Shown here piece after piece: positions 63,995-64,000 of a DNA stretch of 64,000 bases (positions within the stretch are counted from its first letter, which is position 1; each line of letters begins with the position of its first letter). Both the position numbers and the translations under genes were made by a program. Origin of the DNA: Sphingobium abikonense NBRC 16140 (GTDB taxonomy: Bacteria > Pseudomonadota > Alphaproteobacteria > Sphingomonadales > Sphingomonadaceae); contig NZ_BCYT01000004.1 in NCBI RefSeq assembly GCF_001598335.1, positions 186,001 to 250,000 of the forward strand, read 5' to 3'. The notes under the pieces were generated by a model, which worked only from the letters and a program-made list of their open reading frames with translations, did not search any database and was not told the origin of the DNA.

Positions 63995-64000
63995 ATGGCT
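63995..64000 (+). CDS. sucB: Start of next gene, probably dihydrolipoyl succinyltransferase (partial)
   Basis: Only ATG GCT (Met-Ala) is inside the window, 8 bases after the sucA stop and behind the purine-rich gagaaag. sucB normally follows sucA in this operon. The sequence itself cannot confirm this. Confidence 0.4.

Overview
The window looks like a chromosomal core segment of an alphaproteobacterium of the order Sphingomonadales, probably Sphingobium-like. It is high-GC, densely packed and mostly housekeeping, with conserved alphaproteobacterial neighbourhoods (cpoB-tilS-ftsH, ispH-thrB-rnhA, rpsB-tsf-pyrH-frr-uppS-cdsA-dxr-rseP-bamA-skp-fabZ, comF-grxC-nit-DUF1178, zapE-mdh-sucD-sucA). 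The genus is my inference. The best pointer to a sphingomonad is that the bam cluster passes directly from skp to fabZ and then to rpmE, without lpxD or lpxA. This fits a lineage whose outer leaflet is built on glycosphingolipids rather than lipopolysaccharide.

Layout. 1-4.6 kb: the 5' part of lnt and a YqaA-type membrane protein on the minus strand, then a DUF3857/transglutaminase protein, a TonB-like anchored protein and a DJ-1/PfpI protein on the plus strand. 4.7-7.2 kb: a tandem pair of Tat-signal PLP aminotransferases (minus). 7.3-14.9 kb: ptsP, a RodZ-like protein, cpoB, tilS, a small membrane protein and ftsH. 15.3-19.3 kb (minus): Grx4, BolA and ATPase-inhibitor zeta genes, leuC-leuD with a tiny secreted-peptide ORF wedged between them, and a glutathione transferase. 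19.5-24.6 kb: a DUF885 Tat protein, the ispH-thrB-rnhA operon (minus) and a lipoprotein. 24.8-33.8 kb: argS, a SPOR protein, nagZ, an orphan small gene among repeats, a GNAT-nitrilase fusion, icd, and psd-pssA. 34-45.7 kb: the translation, isoprenoid, phospholipid and outer-membrane-assembly cluster. 45.8-51.8 kb: a lipid kinase, a phosphoesterase, an SDR, a methyltransferase, comF-grxC-nit-DUF1178 and tRNA-Arg(CCT). 51.9-53.6 kb: a lower-GC two-gene patch (sialate-esterase-like hydrolase and hexapeptide acyltransferase), the most accessory-looking part. 53.7-56.3 kb (minus): a coupled operon of a glycerophosphotransferase-like protein, a CDP-alcohol phosphotransferase and a HIT protein. 56.5-64 kb: sdhB, a thioesterase, zapE, mdh, sucD, sucA and the first codons of the next gene.

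Common themes are envelope biogenesis (lnt, cpoB, nagZ, psd/pssA, uppS, cdsA, rseP, bamA, skp), TCA-cycle enzymes (icd, sdhB, mdh, sucD, sucA) and thiol/Fe-S maintenance (two glutaredoxins, BolA, a Nit-type amidase). I saw no CRISPR array, transposase, phage module or replication origin. The least explained items are the polyol-phosphate-type operon at 53.7-56.3 kb, the esterase/acyltransferase patch after tRNA-Arg, the paired Tat aminotransferases and the 37-residue secreted peptide between leuC and leuD.
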